A stretch of DNA of 64,000 nucleotides from Streptomyces yangpuensis (GCF_001005295.1 NZ_LBMK01000003.1:1202527-1266526); one strand, 5' to 3'; positions 17,686 to 27,078 are shown, counted from the stretch's first letter. Notes: generated from the sequence alone by a model not told the origin. Numbers and translations: made by a program.

Positions 17686-18528
17686 GTGATCGACACCCCG
17701 GCGAACGCCGACGACGCGGCCGCGCTGAACCGCGCCATGTGGGAGACCCGCGCCCGGGTCCACGGCTCGACGGCCACCGACCGGTTCTACGACGTGGAGT
17801 CCTTCGTCGCGGGACGCGAGACGCTCCACCTGCTGGAACGCGAGCTGGTCGGCGACGTCGCCGGCAAGGACCTGCTCCACCTCCAGTGCCACTTCGGCAT
17901 GAACACCCTGAGCTGGGCCCGGCGGGGAGCCCGCGTCACCGGCGTCGACTTCTCGCCGACGGCCGTCGAACGGGCCCGCCGGCTGGCCGAACGGACCGGC
18001 CTGCCCGCCACCTTCGTCGAGGCCGACACCCAGCGGCTCCCCGACAGCCTGGCCGGCCGCTTCGATCTCGCTGTCGCCACCTACGGGATCCTGTGCTGGA
18101 TCGGCGACCTCGACGCCTGGATGCGCGGCGCGGCCATGGCCCTCAGGCCGGGCGGCAGCCTGGTCCTGGTCGATCTGCACCCGGCCTTCCAGACCGTCGC
18201 CACGCTCGAACCGCTCGTCGTCGACTGGCCCTACGGCGGCGGCGAGCCCCACCGCGACACCGTCACCGGGACCTACGCCGAACCGGGCCTCAGCCTGCCG
18301 GCGCAGGACGTCATCGAATACCCGCACTCCCTCGGGGAGATCGTCACCGCGGCCGCGACCGCCGGCCTGACGGTGAAACACCTCGGCGAGCACGTCGCCG
18401 CGGAGTTCGACCCCCGCGGCATCCTGCACCAGGGACCGGACGGCCTGTACCGGCTGCCGTTCGGTGACTCCCACCTCCCCGTCATGTACTCACTGGTCGC
18501 CCGCGCCCCGCATCCGCACGCCTCCTGA
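17686..18528 (+). CDS. Class I SAM-dependent methyltransferase
   Basis: A 280-residue enzyme with motif I LLHLQCHFGMNTLSWAR (the HLQCHFG version found in a distinct actinobacterial group), VTGVDFSPTAVERA as the acidic loop, and MALRPGGSLVLVDLHP as post-III. GTG 17686 is chosen over the ORF's upstream ATG because CATCCT lies 7 nt before it as a leaderless -10. Substrate unknown. Confidence 0.82.
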   Translation: MIDTPANADDAAALNRAMWETRARVHGSTATDRFYDVESFVAGRETLHLLERELVGDVAGKDLLHLQCHFGMNTLSWARRGARVTGVDFSPTAVERARRLAERTGLPATFVEADTQRLPDSLAGRFDLAVATYGILCWIGDLDAWMRGAAMALRPGGSLVLVDLHPAFQTVATLEPLVVDWPYGGGEPHRDTVTGTYAEPGLSLPAQDVIEYPHSLGEIVTAAATAGLTVKHLGEHVAAEFDPRGILHQGPDGLYRLPFGDSHLPVMYSLVARAPHPHAS

Positions 18529-18625
18529 GGAGGCTCCGGCCGGTTACGGCCGACACACCCCGCCGCGGGACTGTGGTGCCCGCGCACATGGGAACGGGCC
18601 ACCGGCGTGGCCGATGATTCCCGCC

Positions 18626-19426
18626 ATGACGAGCGCGAGCGCCATCCCTCCCGGCTCCCACGGGACAGCAGCCGCCGCAGGCATCGACCTGGCGGGCCGT
18701 ACCGCCCTGGTGACCGGAGCCGGGAGCGGGATCGGGCGGGCGTGCGCCCTCGCGCTCGCCGGTGCCGGGGCCCACGTGCACGTGGTGGACATCGACGCCG
18801 CGGCGGCCGCGTCCGTCGCCGCGTCGACCGGCGGCCGGGCCCACGTCGTCGACCTGGCCCAGGCCGCACCCGTCGGGGAACTCCCCGCAGAGGTCGACAT
18901 CCTGGTCAACAACGCCGGGCTCCAGCACGTCGCGCCGCTGACCGACTTCCCGCCGGACCGGTTCGAACTCCTCCAGCGGGTGATGGTCCACGCCCCGTTC
19001 CTGCTGCTCCGCCGGGTCCTGCCGTACATGTACGCCCGGGGCTGGGGCCGCGTCGTCAACATCTCCAGCGTGCACGGCCTGCGCGCCAGCGCGTACAAGG
19101 CGGGCTACGTGACCGCGAAGCACGCCCTCGAAGGGCTGAGCAAGGTCACGGCCGTCGAGGGCGCCCCGCACGGGGTCACCAGCAACTGCGTCAGCCCCGG
19201 CTACGTCCGCACACCGCTGGTGGAGCGGCAGGTCGCCGCCCAGGCGGCCGCCCACGGCCTCGACGCCGACCGCGTCGTCTCCGAGGTGATGCTCGGCCGC
19301 TCCGCCGTCAAACGGCTGATCGAACCGGAGGAGGTGGCCGCAGTCGTCCTCTGGCTCTGCGGTCCCCACACCGGCCACCTCACCGGCGCATCCCTCCCCC
19401 TGGACGGCGGCTGGACGGCCACGTGA
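18626..19426 (+). CDS. Short-chain dehydrogenase, 3-hydroxybutyrate dehydrogenase-like
   Basis: A 266-residue classical SDR: TGxxxGIG as ALVTGAGSGIGRA, LVNNAGLQHVAPL, catalytic Ser in VVNISSVHGLRAS and YxxxK in YVTAKHALEG, ending GASLPLDGGWTA. The LQHVAP and SVHGL segments resemble bacterial D-3-hydroxybutyrate dehydrogenases, so that activity is a reasonable guess, but other ketone substrates cannot be excluded. Transcribed alone. Confidence 0.82.
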   Translation: MTSASAIPPGSHGTAAAAGIDLAGRTALVTGAGSGIGRACALALAGAGAHVHVVDIDAAAAASVAASTGGRAHVVDLAQAAPVGELPAEVDILVNNAGLQHVAPLTDFPPDRFELLQRVMVHAPFLLLRRVLPYMYARGWGRVVNISSVHGLRASAYKAGYVTAKHALEGLSKVTAVEGAPHGVTSNCVSPGYVRTPLVERQVAAQAAAHGLDADRVVSEVMLGRSAVKRLIEPEEVAAVVLWLCGPHTGHLTGASLPLDGGWTAT

Positions 19427-19572
19427 CAAATGTAATGGTCCGTCAAGGTGCATCTACGTCCGAAGGTTGATGCCTGTTTCGTCCTGGCGGAGGAAGAGCC
19501 GCCGCGGACCCGTCGCGAAGAATCGACGTGTACCGGTCACCGGCCCCACCAGGCCCGCGTCGAGGAGCCGCC

Positions 19573-20919
19573 ATGAGTCACCCCCGTCCCGTCGTCCGTC
19601 CTGCCCGGCGCCGCGCGGCCTCGGCCACCGCCGTCGCCGTGGCCCTGCTGGCGGGTCTCGCCCCCGCCGCCAGTGCCGCGGGCCCCGGCGGGCAGGCCGC
19701 CGGGGCGGCGGCCGCCGGTCACCGCCTCGACCGGGCAGAGCTCCAGGCCAGGCTCGACGCGGTCCGGGACGCGGGCGTGTACGGCATCTTCTCCGCAGCC
19801 CGCGACGGCCGCGAGCGCTTCGACGGCGCCGCCGGAACCGCCGACCTCTCCACCGGGCGCCCCGTCCGTGCCGACCTCCGGCACCGCGTCGGCAGCGTCA
19901 CCAAGACGTTCACCGCCGTCGCCGTGCTCCAGCAGAACGCCAAGGGCCGCATGGACCTGGACCGGCCGGTCGGCGACTACGTGCCCGACCTCCTGCCCGG
20001 CGAGCGCGGCCGCAAGGTGACCGTGCGCATGCTCCTCAACCACACGAGCGGCATCGAGGACTACATCGCGGACGCCTTCCCCTCCCTCCAGAAGGGCGCC
20101 ACCGGCAGCCTGGACTACCACCGCTACCGGACGATCCGCCCCGCCGAGCTGATCGGTTACGGCGTGGCCCGGCCCCAGCGGTTCGAGCCCGGCACCGACT
20201 GGTACTACTCCAACACCAACTACGTGCTGCTGGGCGAGATCCTCCGCAAGGTGACCGGCCAGGACCCCGAGCGGCTCATCGCCAAGGACGTCATCCGGCG
20301 CGCAGGCCTGCGCGACACCTATTTCCCCGGCACCGACCCCCACATCCGCGGTGCCCACGCCCGCATGTACGAGAGCTTCTACGGGATCATCGACCCGCCG
20401 CGCGACTACAGCGTCTACAACATGACCTGGGGCGGCACCGCGGGAGCGCTCGTCTCCACCCCGCAGGACCTGAACACCTTCTACCGGGCCCTGCTGACCG
20501 GTGACCTCCTGCCGCGCCGCCAGCTGGACCAGATGCGCACCACGTACGAGGTCAAGGACGGGAAGGGAGAGGTGGTCCTGCGCTACGGCCTCGGCATCTA
20601 CTCCCTGGACACCCCGTGCGGCCCGGCCTGGGGCCATGACGGAGGCGTCTGGGGCGCCGGCACCATGGCCCTGTCCAGCCCGGACGGCACCCGGCAGTTC
20701 GCACTCGGGTACAACCTGATGAAGTATCAGCGCATCGACGAGGCGGGCACCGCGTTCGACCCGCACCCGGCCGACGCCGCCATGACGGACTACCGCGACC
20801 AGGCCCTGTGCGGCAGGACCGTGCCGAAGCCGTCGCAGGCGCCGCAGGTCCCGAAGCACGGTGCCGTCGAAGCCCCGGCGCCCCTGTCACCGGCCCTTCC
20901 GGCGCTCCCCGCTCGCTGA
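19573..20919 (+). CDS. Secreted serine hydrolase (class C beta-lactamase/DD-peptidase fold)
   Basis: A 448-residue exported protein. The signal peptide is Arg-rich then hydrophobic (RRRAASATAVAVALLAGLAP, then AASAAG). The catalytic SxxK is RVGSVTKTFTAV, the YxN is YYSNTNYVLL and the third motif is GHDGGVWGAG (HxG). This is the serine beta-lactamase-like family containing Streptomyces R61 D-Ala-D-Ala carboxypeptidase and various esterases. ATG 19573 has GAGGAGC upstream. Confidence 0.85.
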   Translation: MSHPRPVVRPARRRAASATAVAVALLAGLAPAASAAGPGGQAAGAAAAGHRLDRAELQARLDAVRDAGVYGIFSAARDGRERFDGAAGTADLSTGRPVRADLRHRVGSVTKTFTAVAVLQQNAKGRMDLDRPVGDYVPDLLPGERGRKVTVRMLLNHTSGIEDYIADAFPSLQKGATGSLDYHRYRTIRPAELIGYGVARPQRFEPGTDWYYSNTNYVLLGEILRKVTGQDPERLIAKDVIRRAGLRDTYFPGTDPHIRGAHARMYESFYGIIDPPRDYSVYNMTWGGTAGALVSTPQDLNTFYRALLTGDLLPRRQLDQMRTTYEVKDGKGEVVLRYGLGIYSLDTPCGPAWGHDGGVWGAGTMALSSPDGTRQFALGYNLMKYQRIDEAGTAFDPHPADAAMTDYRDQALCGRTVPKPSQAPQVPKHGAVEAPAPLSPALPALPAR

Positions 20920-21051
20920 GCCGGCGCAGCCGCCGTAGGGGTCACCCGGCCGCCTCCTCCGGGGCGGCCGGAGGCGCAGCCGGGCGGCGAGCACGGCGAC
21001 GTCGTCCGCGGCGTGCTGCGCGTCGAGGCCCCCGAACCGGCAGGACACCCC
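20887..21051 (-). pseudogene. C-terminal remnant of a PP2C/SpoIIE-type phosphatase
   Basis: Directly after the VOC gene stop, and in the same frame, the minus strand reads RFGGLDAQHAADDVAVLAAR, then LRLRPP. This is the typical last strand (DDVAVLAARL) of SpoIIE/PP2C-like phosphatases. No start or body is present, so this is a fragment. It overlaps the convergent serine hydrolase end. Confidence 0.4.
20946..20971. terminator. Hairpin between convergent serine hydrolase and VOC genes
   Basis: CCGGCCGCC (20946-20954) pairs with GGCGGCCGG (20963-20971) around an 8-nt loop, 27 nt after the serine hydrolase stop. Confidence 0.5.
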
Positions 21052-21432
21052 CTACGCCCCGTCCGCCTCCAGCACGGAGAGGATGTTCCCGGCCGGGTCC
21101 TTGAACCAGGCGATGGGGGGTCCGCCCTCCTCGCGGCAGATGCCCTTCTCGTCCTGACGGAAGCCGTCGTACCGCTCGAAGGCCACACCGCGCGAACCGA
21201 GGTCGTCGACGGCCCGCTCGATGTCGGGCACCGGGAAGTTCAGCACGGTGAAGGTCGCCGGGGCATGGTTCTCCTTGGGGTACACCAGGACGTCCGTGCC
21301 GCCGCCGAGGTGCAGGGACAGCAGCCCGTTGTCCTCGGAGACCCGCAGGCCGAGGGCCGAGCCGTAGAAGTCCTTCGCGGTGTCGACGCTGTCGACCGAA
21401 AAACCGCTGAATGCCTTGCTGTCTCCCAGCAT
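21052..21432 (-). CDS. VOC/glyoxalase family protein
   Basis: A 126-residue vicinal-oxygen-chelate fold protein: [40 protein letters not shown] and [20 protein letters not shown], ending with the usual DPxGNxLxxxE strand. It could be a lyase, dioxygenase-like or resistance protein. A perfect GAAGGAGA site precedes ATG 21432. Confidence 0.8.
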   Translation of the reverse strand: MLGDSKAFSGFSVDSVDTAKDFYGSALGLRVSEDNGLLSLHLGGGTDVLVYPKENHAPATFTVLNFPVPDIERAVDDLGSRGVAFERYDGFRQDEKGICREEGGPPIAWFKDPAGNILSVLEADGA

Positions 21433-21506
21433 GGTCTCTCCTTCCGCCCGTCCCGTCACGGCTCCATCGTCCCTCCGGACACGGGCTGCCGCATGGCCGC
21501 CCCGGC

Positions 21507-22160
21507 TCAGGGCGCGGCGGTCAGCGGCTCGTCGCCGCCCATGTCGAGCCGGAACGGCGGGTACGAGTCCGTCATCAGGGAGGTGTAGGCGGCGACCCGG
21601 AGCACCCACCGGTTGAGCCCGATGATCAGGTCGAACAGGTCGCGGGGGTACTTCTCGGTGAAGGCCAGGGTGACGACGGCGATCAGGGCGAGAAGCCCGA
21701 TGAGCCCTGCGCCCCACGTACCGCTGTGCAGGGCGCCGGTGAAGATGCCGATCACGAGGTACTGCGGGATGGCGAGGAGCCACCACTTCACCAGGACCAG
21801 GCCGCGGGAGAGCCGCTCGGGATAGGCGATGTCCAGCCGGGCCGGGTAGTCGGGCTCGGGGCCGAGGCTGAAGGGCGGGTACCGGTCGGTGCCGAGGGCG
21901 CCGTACGCGTAGTACGACACCCGCCAGGACCAGCGGAGCACTCCGAGGTTGAAGTCGAACAGTGCGCGCGGGTAGCGCTCGGTGAAGAGGATCGCGAAGA
22001 AGGCGATCACGCTGATGACCAGGAACGCGAGCCACAGGAAGGCCAGTACGACGTAGTGGGGGATCGCGAGGATCCACTTGACCAGCCACAGCCAGCGCGA
22101 CAGCGGTGCGTCCAGCCGGGCCGACACCGTCACCGGCGGATAGGGGGTCTGCATGGTCAT
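21507..22160 (-). CDS. DUF4389 membrane protein
   Basis: A 217-residue membrane protein made of two homologous halves. Each has TM helices and a RYPRxLFDFxxGxxRW motif: [18 protein letters not shown] and [18 protein letters not shown], with YPPFxL after each ([20 protein letters not shown]). This is the DUF4389 pattern; its role is unknown. ATG 22160 is used, with 22154 as an alternative two codons later. It is divergent from the 2OG oxygenase, with two palindromes between them. Confidence 0.8.
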   Translation of the reverse strand: MTMQTPYPPVTVSARLDAPLSRWLWLVKWILAIPHYVVLAFLWLAFLVISVIAFFAILFTERYPRALFDFNLGVLRWSWRVSYYAYGALGTDRYPPFSLGPEPDYPARLDIAYPERLSRGLVLVKWWLLAIPQYLVIGIFTGALHSGTWGAGLIGLLALIAVVTLAFTEKYPRDLFDLIIGLNRWVLRVAAYTSLMTDSYPPFRLDMGGDEPLTAAP

Positions 22161-22259
22161 CGCGCCCACCTCATCACGTTGCCTCGCCTCGCACCCTCCA
22201 TCCTCCTTCCGCCCCGCGTCCCGCGCGATCTGCGGCAGCGGTCCGGGCAGGCGGTGGCG

Positions 22260-22294
22260 CCGGCGTACGCCGGGTCCGCCGCGCGGCGGACCCG
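22260..22294. promoter_or_regulatory. Two abutting perfect palindromes in a divergent intergenic region
   Basis: CCGGCGTACGCCGG (22260-22273) is a perfect 14-bp palindrome. Overlapping its end, 22271-22294 is a perfect 24-bp palindrome with arms CGGGTCCGCCGC and GCGGCGGACCCG. Together they could form cruciforms or hairpins or bind a dimeric regulator. They sit between the divergent DUF4389 and oxygenase genes, where a terminator for either gene is not expected. Confidence 0.5.
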
Positions 22295-22392
22295 CCCGCG
22301 CCCGCAAGCGCATGGCGCCGGTACGCCGTTCCCCCGTGCGCCCCCATGTGCCCCTTCGACGGCTCCCGCCGCCGCGCGTACGGTTCCGGGCC

Positions 22393-23250
22393 ATGAGCGG
22401 ATACGCGATGGAATCGGCCACCCCGGCGGAAATCGACACCCAGGCCCTGCCTCCCTCCGATCGGTGGTCCACGGCCCCCGTGGTACCGGCACCGGTGTGC
22501 CGCTTCGAGAACTTCCTCGGCGCCGGACGCGCCGCCACCCTGCTGTCGTACGCGATCTCCCGGGAGGCCGACTTCCACGCGGGAACGGTCCTCGACCCCC
22601 TCTCGGGCCAGGTCTCCCACAAGGGCCGCAGCTCCCTCGTCCTCCCCGTGACCAGCTCCGTCTTCAGCGCCCACCTGGCGGACTGCCTGCCGCTCGTCCA
22701 GGAGATCCTCGGTCACCGCGGGGCCCTCACCCAGACCCTGACGGTCCTGACGTCGCACGGCGAAGGGGGCCACTACGGCATTCACACCGACGCCTCACGG
22801 GTCCGCGACGTCGGCACGGCCCTCTCCGCCGTGTACTACCTCCACCGCACACCGCGCGGCTTCGGCGGCGGCCGGCTGCGGCTGTACGACACCCTGCTCG
22901 CCGACGGCGGGGCCCGGCCGGCGGAGTCGTACCGCACCATCGAGCCCGAGCACGACACCATCGTGTTCTTCCCGGCCGGGGCGTTCCACGAGGTCGTGCC
23001 CTCTACTTGCCCCAGCGGCCACTTCGCCGACCACCGCTTCACCCTCACCACGTGGATCAGCGGCACCGGGCCCGCGCCGACGGACTCCGGCGACCCGTTC
23101 CGGATCTGGCCATGGCTCGCCCACGCGGCCGAACGCACCCGCCCGCTGGCGGACGTCGAACACGACCATGACGGCGCCAGCCCCATCGCCCTCCCGGCCG
23201 CCGGCCCGGCCACCCGTCTCACCCTCCCCACGCCCCGCAGGACGTCATAG
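22393..23250 (+). CDS. 2-oxoglutarate/Fe(II) oxygenase (prolyl hydroxylase-like)
   Basis: A 285-residue protein with a double-stranded beta-helix core. The metal ligands are visible as HxD in [11 protein letters not shown] and the distal His in [11 protein letters not shown]; the 2OG-binding basic residue is likely Arg in [12 protein letters not shown]. It resembles P4H/2OG-FeII_Oxy_3 enzymes that hydroxylate amino acids or proteins. TACGGT lies 8 nt before ATG 22393, so a short-leader transcript is likely. Substrate unknown. Confidence 0.8.
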   Translation: MSGYAMESATPAEIDTQALPPSDRWSTAPVVPAPVCRFENFLGAGRAATLLSYAISREADFHAGTVLDPLSGQVSHKGRSSLVLPVTSSVFSAHLADCLPLVQEILGHRGALTQTLTVLTSHGEGGHYGIHTDASRVRDVGTALSAVYYLHRTPRGFGGGRLRLYDTLLADGGARPAESYRTIEPEHDTIVFFPAGAFHEVVPSTCPSGHFADHRFTLTTWISGTGPAPTDSGDPFRIWPWLAHAAERTRPLADVEHDHDGASPIALPAAGPATRLTLPTPRRTS

Positions 23251-23354
23251 AGGGGTGTCCGCACTCGGCGCCGGACCGGCACGGGGGCCTTAAGTACGCG
23301 TGCTCAGGCCCCCCGCCTCCCGCCCGCACCCTCCGAGTCGCCCGATCGGTCCCG

Positions 23355-25853
23355 GTGGCGACAGCATGGAGGGAGAGCGGTCGCTCGGCGGGACGGTTCC
23401 GGGAGGAGGCGACACGGACAGTGAGCAGACATCGCTTTGCGTTCTGCGGTGCGCAGCTCGCCGCCGTCTACGTGGCCGCCGACCAGGACCGGGAACTCCA
23501 TCTGGCCGAACTGACCGGAAACCGCGGCGTGCTGTACGGACTGCCGGCGATCCTCGCCGTGGCCGGCCATTCGCCCGCCGCCAACGCCTTCCGCTCCGGC
23601 CGCCCGCTGTGGCTGACCCCCAAGGAACTCGCCACGTTCATCGAGGAGGATCCCCACCACTTCCCCACCCGGGTCCGGGACGGAGACCCGACCTCCCCGG
23701 CCCGGATCTCGCTGGGCGCCCTGCCCCTGGGCCACGGCGACCAGGAACTCGGCTGCCTGATCGTCGCCGGCGACGTCGGGGAGGGCTTCAGCGCCGACGA
23801 CCGCAGCCTGCTGGAACTGTACGCCGACCAGGTGGCCGCCGGACTCGAATCGGTCGCCGCCCGCTTCGCCGGGCGCAGGGCCCCGCAGGCACATCTCGTC
23901 CAGTCACTCGTCCCCGACCAGGGCGGCGCCTTCATCCTCGACCTCGGCACCGGCCGCATGGAGGCCCACGCGCACGTGCTCGAACTGCTCGGCCTGTCCC
24001 CCGAGCAGTTCGACGGGCAGGTGGAGACCCTGCTCGCCTGCGCCGTCCCGGACGACATGCCCGCGCTGATGGCCGTCGTCGAGCCGGACCGGCTGGCCGC
24101 CACCGGGCAGCAGCTGGCGTTCCGTATCCGCCGCCCCGGCGGCGAGCTGCGCTGGCTGGGCCTGCGCTGCCGGGTGGAGGTGGACCCCGACGGCGCCCCC
24201 CAGCGCGTCCTGGGTGTGGTCGCCGACGCCTCCTACCTGCGGCCCAGCGCCGACGAGGTCTCCCTCGTACAGCGGCTGTCGGCCACGCTCGCGGGAGCGG
24301 CGACCATCCGCGAGGTCAGCCGACTGGCGGTCGCCGCCCTGCGCGAGCCGCTCGGCGCCTCCCGGGTCGCGGTCGGCGAGCTGGAACCCGAACGGCTCAT
24401 CGTCACCGCACTCGACCCCCCGGAGCCGGACGCCTGGCCCGAGGCCTGGCGCGCCGAATGGCGGTCCGAGTGGCCCGATGTGTCGCTCGGCGACCTGCCC
24501 ACCCTGCAGAGCGCACTCCGGGCCGGCCACATGAGCCTGTGGCCGCCGGGCGCTCCGCTCGAACCGGGCCTCCTCGGCGTCGGACCCGGCGGTCTCGCCG
24601 TGCTGCCGCTGCCCGCCGAGGGCAGGATGGTCGGGGTCTGCCTCGTGGGGTGGGACGAGGAGCACCGGTTCGCGCCGGAGGAGCGGTCGCTGCTGACCGC
24701 GACCGCGGGGCTGGTCGGGCAGGCCCTGGTACGCGCCCACGCTCTGGACGCCGGCCACGAACTCGCCACCATGCTCCAGCGCAGCCTGCTGCCCCGTAAG
24801 CTCCCGGAGCTGCCCGGCGGCGTCGCCGTCGCCCGCTACCTGCCGGCGACGGCGGGACTGGAGGTCGGCGGCGACTGGTACGACGTCATCCCGCTCGGCG
24901 ACGCCCACGTGGCGTTCGTCATCGGGGACGTACAGGGCCACAGCGCCGGCGCCGCCACGATCATGGGCCAGATGCGTACGGCGGTCAGGGCCTACGCGGT
25001 GGAGGGCCATCCGCCCGACGTGGTGGTCGCGCGGGCCAACCGGCTGCTCGTCGGCATGGAGACCGATCTGTTCGCCACGTGTACGTATGTGGACCTCGAC
25101 ATGGAGGAGGGCATCGCCAGGGTCGTCCGAGCGGGCCACCTGCCGCCGGTCCTGCGCCATCCCGACGGCGTCGCCGAGGAGATGGCGGTCGAGGGCGGGC
25201 CGCCGCTGGGGGTGCTCGCGGAAGCCGAATTCCCCATGACCGAACTGGGGTTGCTCCCCGGAACCCTGCTCGTCCTGCTGACGGACGGCCTGGTCGAGTC
25301 GGCCCGGCTGCCGCTGGAGGAGGGCATGCGGCGGGTGTGCGAGGACCTCGCCGAGGCCGAGGGGCGGCTACAGCCCCCACAGCGGCTGCTCAACCAGCGG
25401 CCCGTGCGTCGTCGCGACGACGACGTGGCACTTCTGCTGCTGCGCTACGACGGCACCGCGGGCCGGCCCAAGCGGGGCCACTGGACGGTGTGGCGCCTGC
25501 CCAAGGCCGTTCTGCACGCGCGCCGCTTCACCGCGCGCACGCTGCGGTCCTGGGGTGTGGTGGAGGAGACCGACACGGCTCTGCTGATCGTGTCCGAGCT
25601 GGTCACCAACGCGATCGCGCACACGCAGGGCGAGGTGGGGATGGACCTGACGCTGTCGGCGGACCGGCTGCGGATCGCCGTGAACGACGCGTCGCCGCGC
25701 AGCCCCGTCAAACCGGTGTCGGTGAGCTGGGAGTCGACCGGCGGCCGCGGTCTGCTCATCGTCGAGGCGACGGCGACGGCCTGGGGCTCCGTGCCGCTCA
25801 GCGGCGGCAAGCAGGTCTGGGCCGAGATCCCCTGGCACGCCCCGACCGCGTGA
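23355..25853 (+). CDS. GAF-PAS-GAF-SpoIIE phosphatase with C-terminal HATPase domain
   Basis: An 832-residue regulatory protein phosphatase. Domains in order: GAF (about 30-170), PAS (about 190-290), GAF (about 300-465), SpoIIE PPM phosphatase (about 470-690; metal sites in GGDWYDVIPL and GDVQGHSAGA, then LTDGLVES and DDDVALLLLRYD) and an anti-sigma-type HATPase (about 705-830; ELVTNAIAHT N-box, GRGLLIV). Such proteins control sigma factors by dephosphorylating anti-anti-sigma factors while the kinase domain acts as the opposing anti-sigma. A STAS partner candidate lies at 33982-34422. GTG 23421, which follows GGGAGGAGG, is an alternative start. Confidence 0.88.
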   Translation: MATAWRESGRSAGRFREEATRTVSRHRFAFCGAQLAAVYVAADQDRELHLAELTGNRGVLYGLPAILAVAGHSPAANAFRSGRPLWLTPKELATFIEEDPHHFPTRVRDGDPTSPARISLGALPLGHGDQELGCLIVAGDVGEGFSADDRSLLELYADQVAAGLESVAARFAGRRAPQAHLVQSLVPDQGGAFILDLGTGRMEAHAHVLELLGLSPEQFDGQVETLLACAVPDDMPALMAVVEPDRLAATGQQLAFRIRRPGGELRWLGLRCRVEVDPDGAPQRVLGVVADASYLRPSADEVSLVQRLSATLAGAATIREVSRLAVAALREPLGASRVAVGELEPERLIVTALDPPEPDAWPEAWRAEWRSEWPDVSLGDLPTLQSALRAGHMSLWPPGAPLEPGLLGVGPGGLAVLPLPAEGRMVGVCLVGWDEEHRFAPEERSLLTATAGLVGQALVRAHALDAGHELATMLQRSLLPRKLPELPGGVAVARYLPATAGLEVGGDWYDVIPLGDAHVAFVIGDVQGHSAGAATIMGQMRTAVRAYAVEGHPPDVVVARANRLLVGMETDLFATCTYVDLDMEEGIARVVRAGHLPPVLRHPDGVAEEMAVEGGPPLGVLAEAEFPMTELGLLPGTLLVLLTDGLVESARLPLEEGMRRVCEDLAEAEGRLQPPQRLLNQRPVRRRDDDVALLLLRYDGTAGRPKRGHWTVWRLPKAVLHARRFTARTLRSWGVVEETDTALLIVSELVTNAIAHTQGEVGMDLTLSADRLRIAVNDASPRSPVKPVSVSWESTGGRGLLIVEATATAWGSVPLSGGKQVWAEIPWHAPTA

Positions 25854-25899
25854 CCCCGCCCCGGCCGGGCCGGGCCCGAGTCCACGGGCACGCCCGGCG

Positions 25900-26167
25900 C
25901 ACGGCCGGTCACCCTGCCGCAGAACGCGTGACGAGGCGCCGGCTGCCGTGGACCGCAGCCATCCGCCGTCCACGAGCAGACCGCCGCCATGCTGCACGAT
26001 GGCGTCCGGGTTCGACCGGGCGGAGCCGGGCGGTTGGACCGGACAGGCGCGGGCCGCCGCGGCGTCGGCGGCGGGCAGCACCCCGACCGCTACGTCGGTG
26101 CCGGACAGCTCCTGGACGAGGAGCGGCCGGGCCGGCCCCCGACGCCGATCAGCTCATCGATCTCGCG
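25900..26167 (-). pseudogene. Decayed DUF2625-like gene remnant
   Basis: The minus strand reads REIDELIGV, then after a frameshift VQELSGTDVAVGVLPAADAA, then NPDAIVQHGGGLLVDGGWLR. The combination of an REIDELI-like start, a VLPADxxAAR segment and GGLLVDGGWLR matches the N-terminal part of DUF2625 proteins as I remember them. It breaks off after about 90 codons and begins inside the end of the VOC gene at 26154. No intact frame remains. Confidence 0.45.
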
Positions 26168-26606
26168 CGTCCGGGGACTCTCGCCGGGGCCGGTCGATGG
26201 CGACGAGTTCGACCTCGAAGCCGTCGGTGTTCACCAGGTACGCGGCGTAACTCCCTTCGCCACCGGCATGCGGGTGGCGATCGGGGAACAGCAGACTCCA
26301 GCCGTGTTCCCGGCCTTCGGTGACCAGCCGTTCCACCGTCTCGTGGTCCTTTACGTGGAACGCCAGGTGGTTCAGCCCGGGCCGGCAACGGTCGTGCCGG
26401 TCGGAGGTGAGGTCCGGGGACCGTTCGAACACCAGGTAGGTCGCTCCGAGCCGCCAGCTGTGTCCGTCGCTCCAGCTCTGGAACGGCGTGTAGCCCAACG
26501 CCTGGAGCAGCCAGCCGAACGAGGCGACGGCCCGGCCGAGGTCGGGCACCCAGATCTCGACGTGGTGCAGCATTCCGCCGGCGGCGGCCGGTGTGCTGTC
26601 GGACAT
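26154..26606 (-). CDS. VOC/glyoxalase family protein
   Basis: A 150-residue single VOC protein: LHHVEIWVPDLGRAVASFGW with the first metal His, GLNHLAFHVKDHETVERLV, and AAYLVNTDGFEVELVAID with the final Glu. These are the glyoxalase I-like metal ligands. AAGGAGG precedes ATG 26606. The C-terminal tail overlaps the DUF2625-like remnant, hinting at a deletion junction near the gene's end. Confidence 0.8.
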   Translation of the reverse strand: MSDSTPAAAGGMLHHVEIWVPDLGRAVASFGWLLQALGYTPFQSWSDGHSWRLGATYLVFERSPDLTSDRHDRCRPGLNHLAFHVKDHETVERLVTEGREHGWSLLFPDRHPHAGGEGSYAAYLVNTDGFEVELVAIDRPRRESPDARDR

Positions 26607-26739
26607 GGCGCGTACTCCTCCTTCTCCGGGCACCCGGGACGGCGCTGCTCATGATGACGCACACCCCGCGCGAGGCAACCGTCCGGGCACCCCGCGGGTC
26701 TTTCCTGCCACGGGGCAGGCGTGGCGACGGGGGAGTTGG

Positions 26740-27078
26740 ATGGGGGTCCGCAAGACGGTGAAGGGGGTCGGTGACTTCCTGGTGGAGACGGTCGGCGAAG
26801 TGGTGGCCGAGGTGGTGCTGAGCGTGCTCGCCTGCGTGCTGCTCGGCCTGCTGGCCCTGATCGCCTATCTGGCGTGGTCCTTCAGCCCGCGCGCGACCCT
26901 CGCGGGGGCGGGTGTCCTGAGCCTCGCGCTCGCGCATGGCGCCTGGGTGACCTTCCGCGCCCCGGCGAAGGGCCGCGGCCGGCGCGGACTCGCGGCCGTG
27001 ACCTCGGCCGGCTTCGTCCTGACCGCCGCGACTGCGGCCTTCCTGGTGCTGTACGGCCCGGGCTGTGAATGCCTCTGA
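26740..27078 (+). CDS. Small membrane protein, 112 aa
   Basis: Three hydrophobic segments are visible: VVLSVLACVLLGLLALIAYL at about residues 25-46, LAGAGVLSLALAHGAW at about 54-69 and VTSAGFVLTAATAAFLVLYG at about 88-107. The N-terminus is amphipathic (RKTVKGVGDFLVETVGEVVA) and the C-terminus ends PGCECL. No family recognised. The ATG is preceded by GGGGGAGTTGG. Confidence 0.6.
   Translation: MGVRKTVKGVGDFLVETVGEVVAEVVLSVLACVLLGLLALIAYLAWSFSPRATLAGAGVLSLALAHGAWVTFRAPAKGRGRRGLAAVTSAGFVLTAATAAFLVLYGPGCECL

Noticed and set aside
16260-17777. Long minus-strand frame ending in a collagen-like Gly-Pro-Ser repeat
   Set aside because: The repeat is only the antisense reading of the 9-bp DNA array, and the frame overlaps the HAD and zinc-ribbon genes, which have proper motifs and codon bias.
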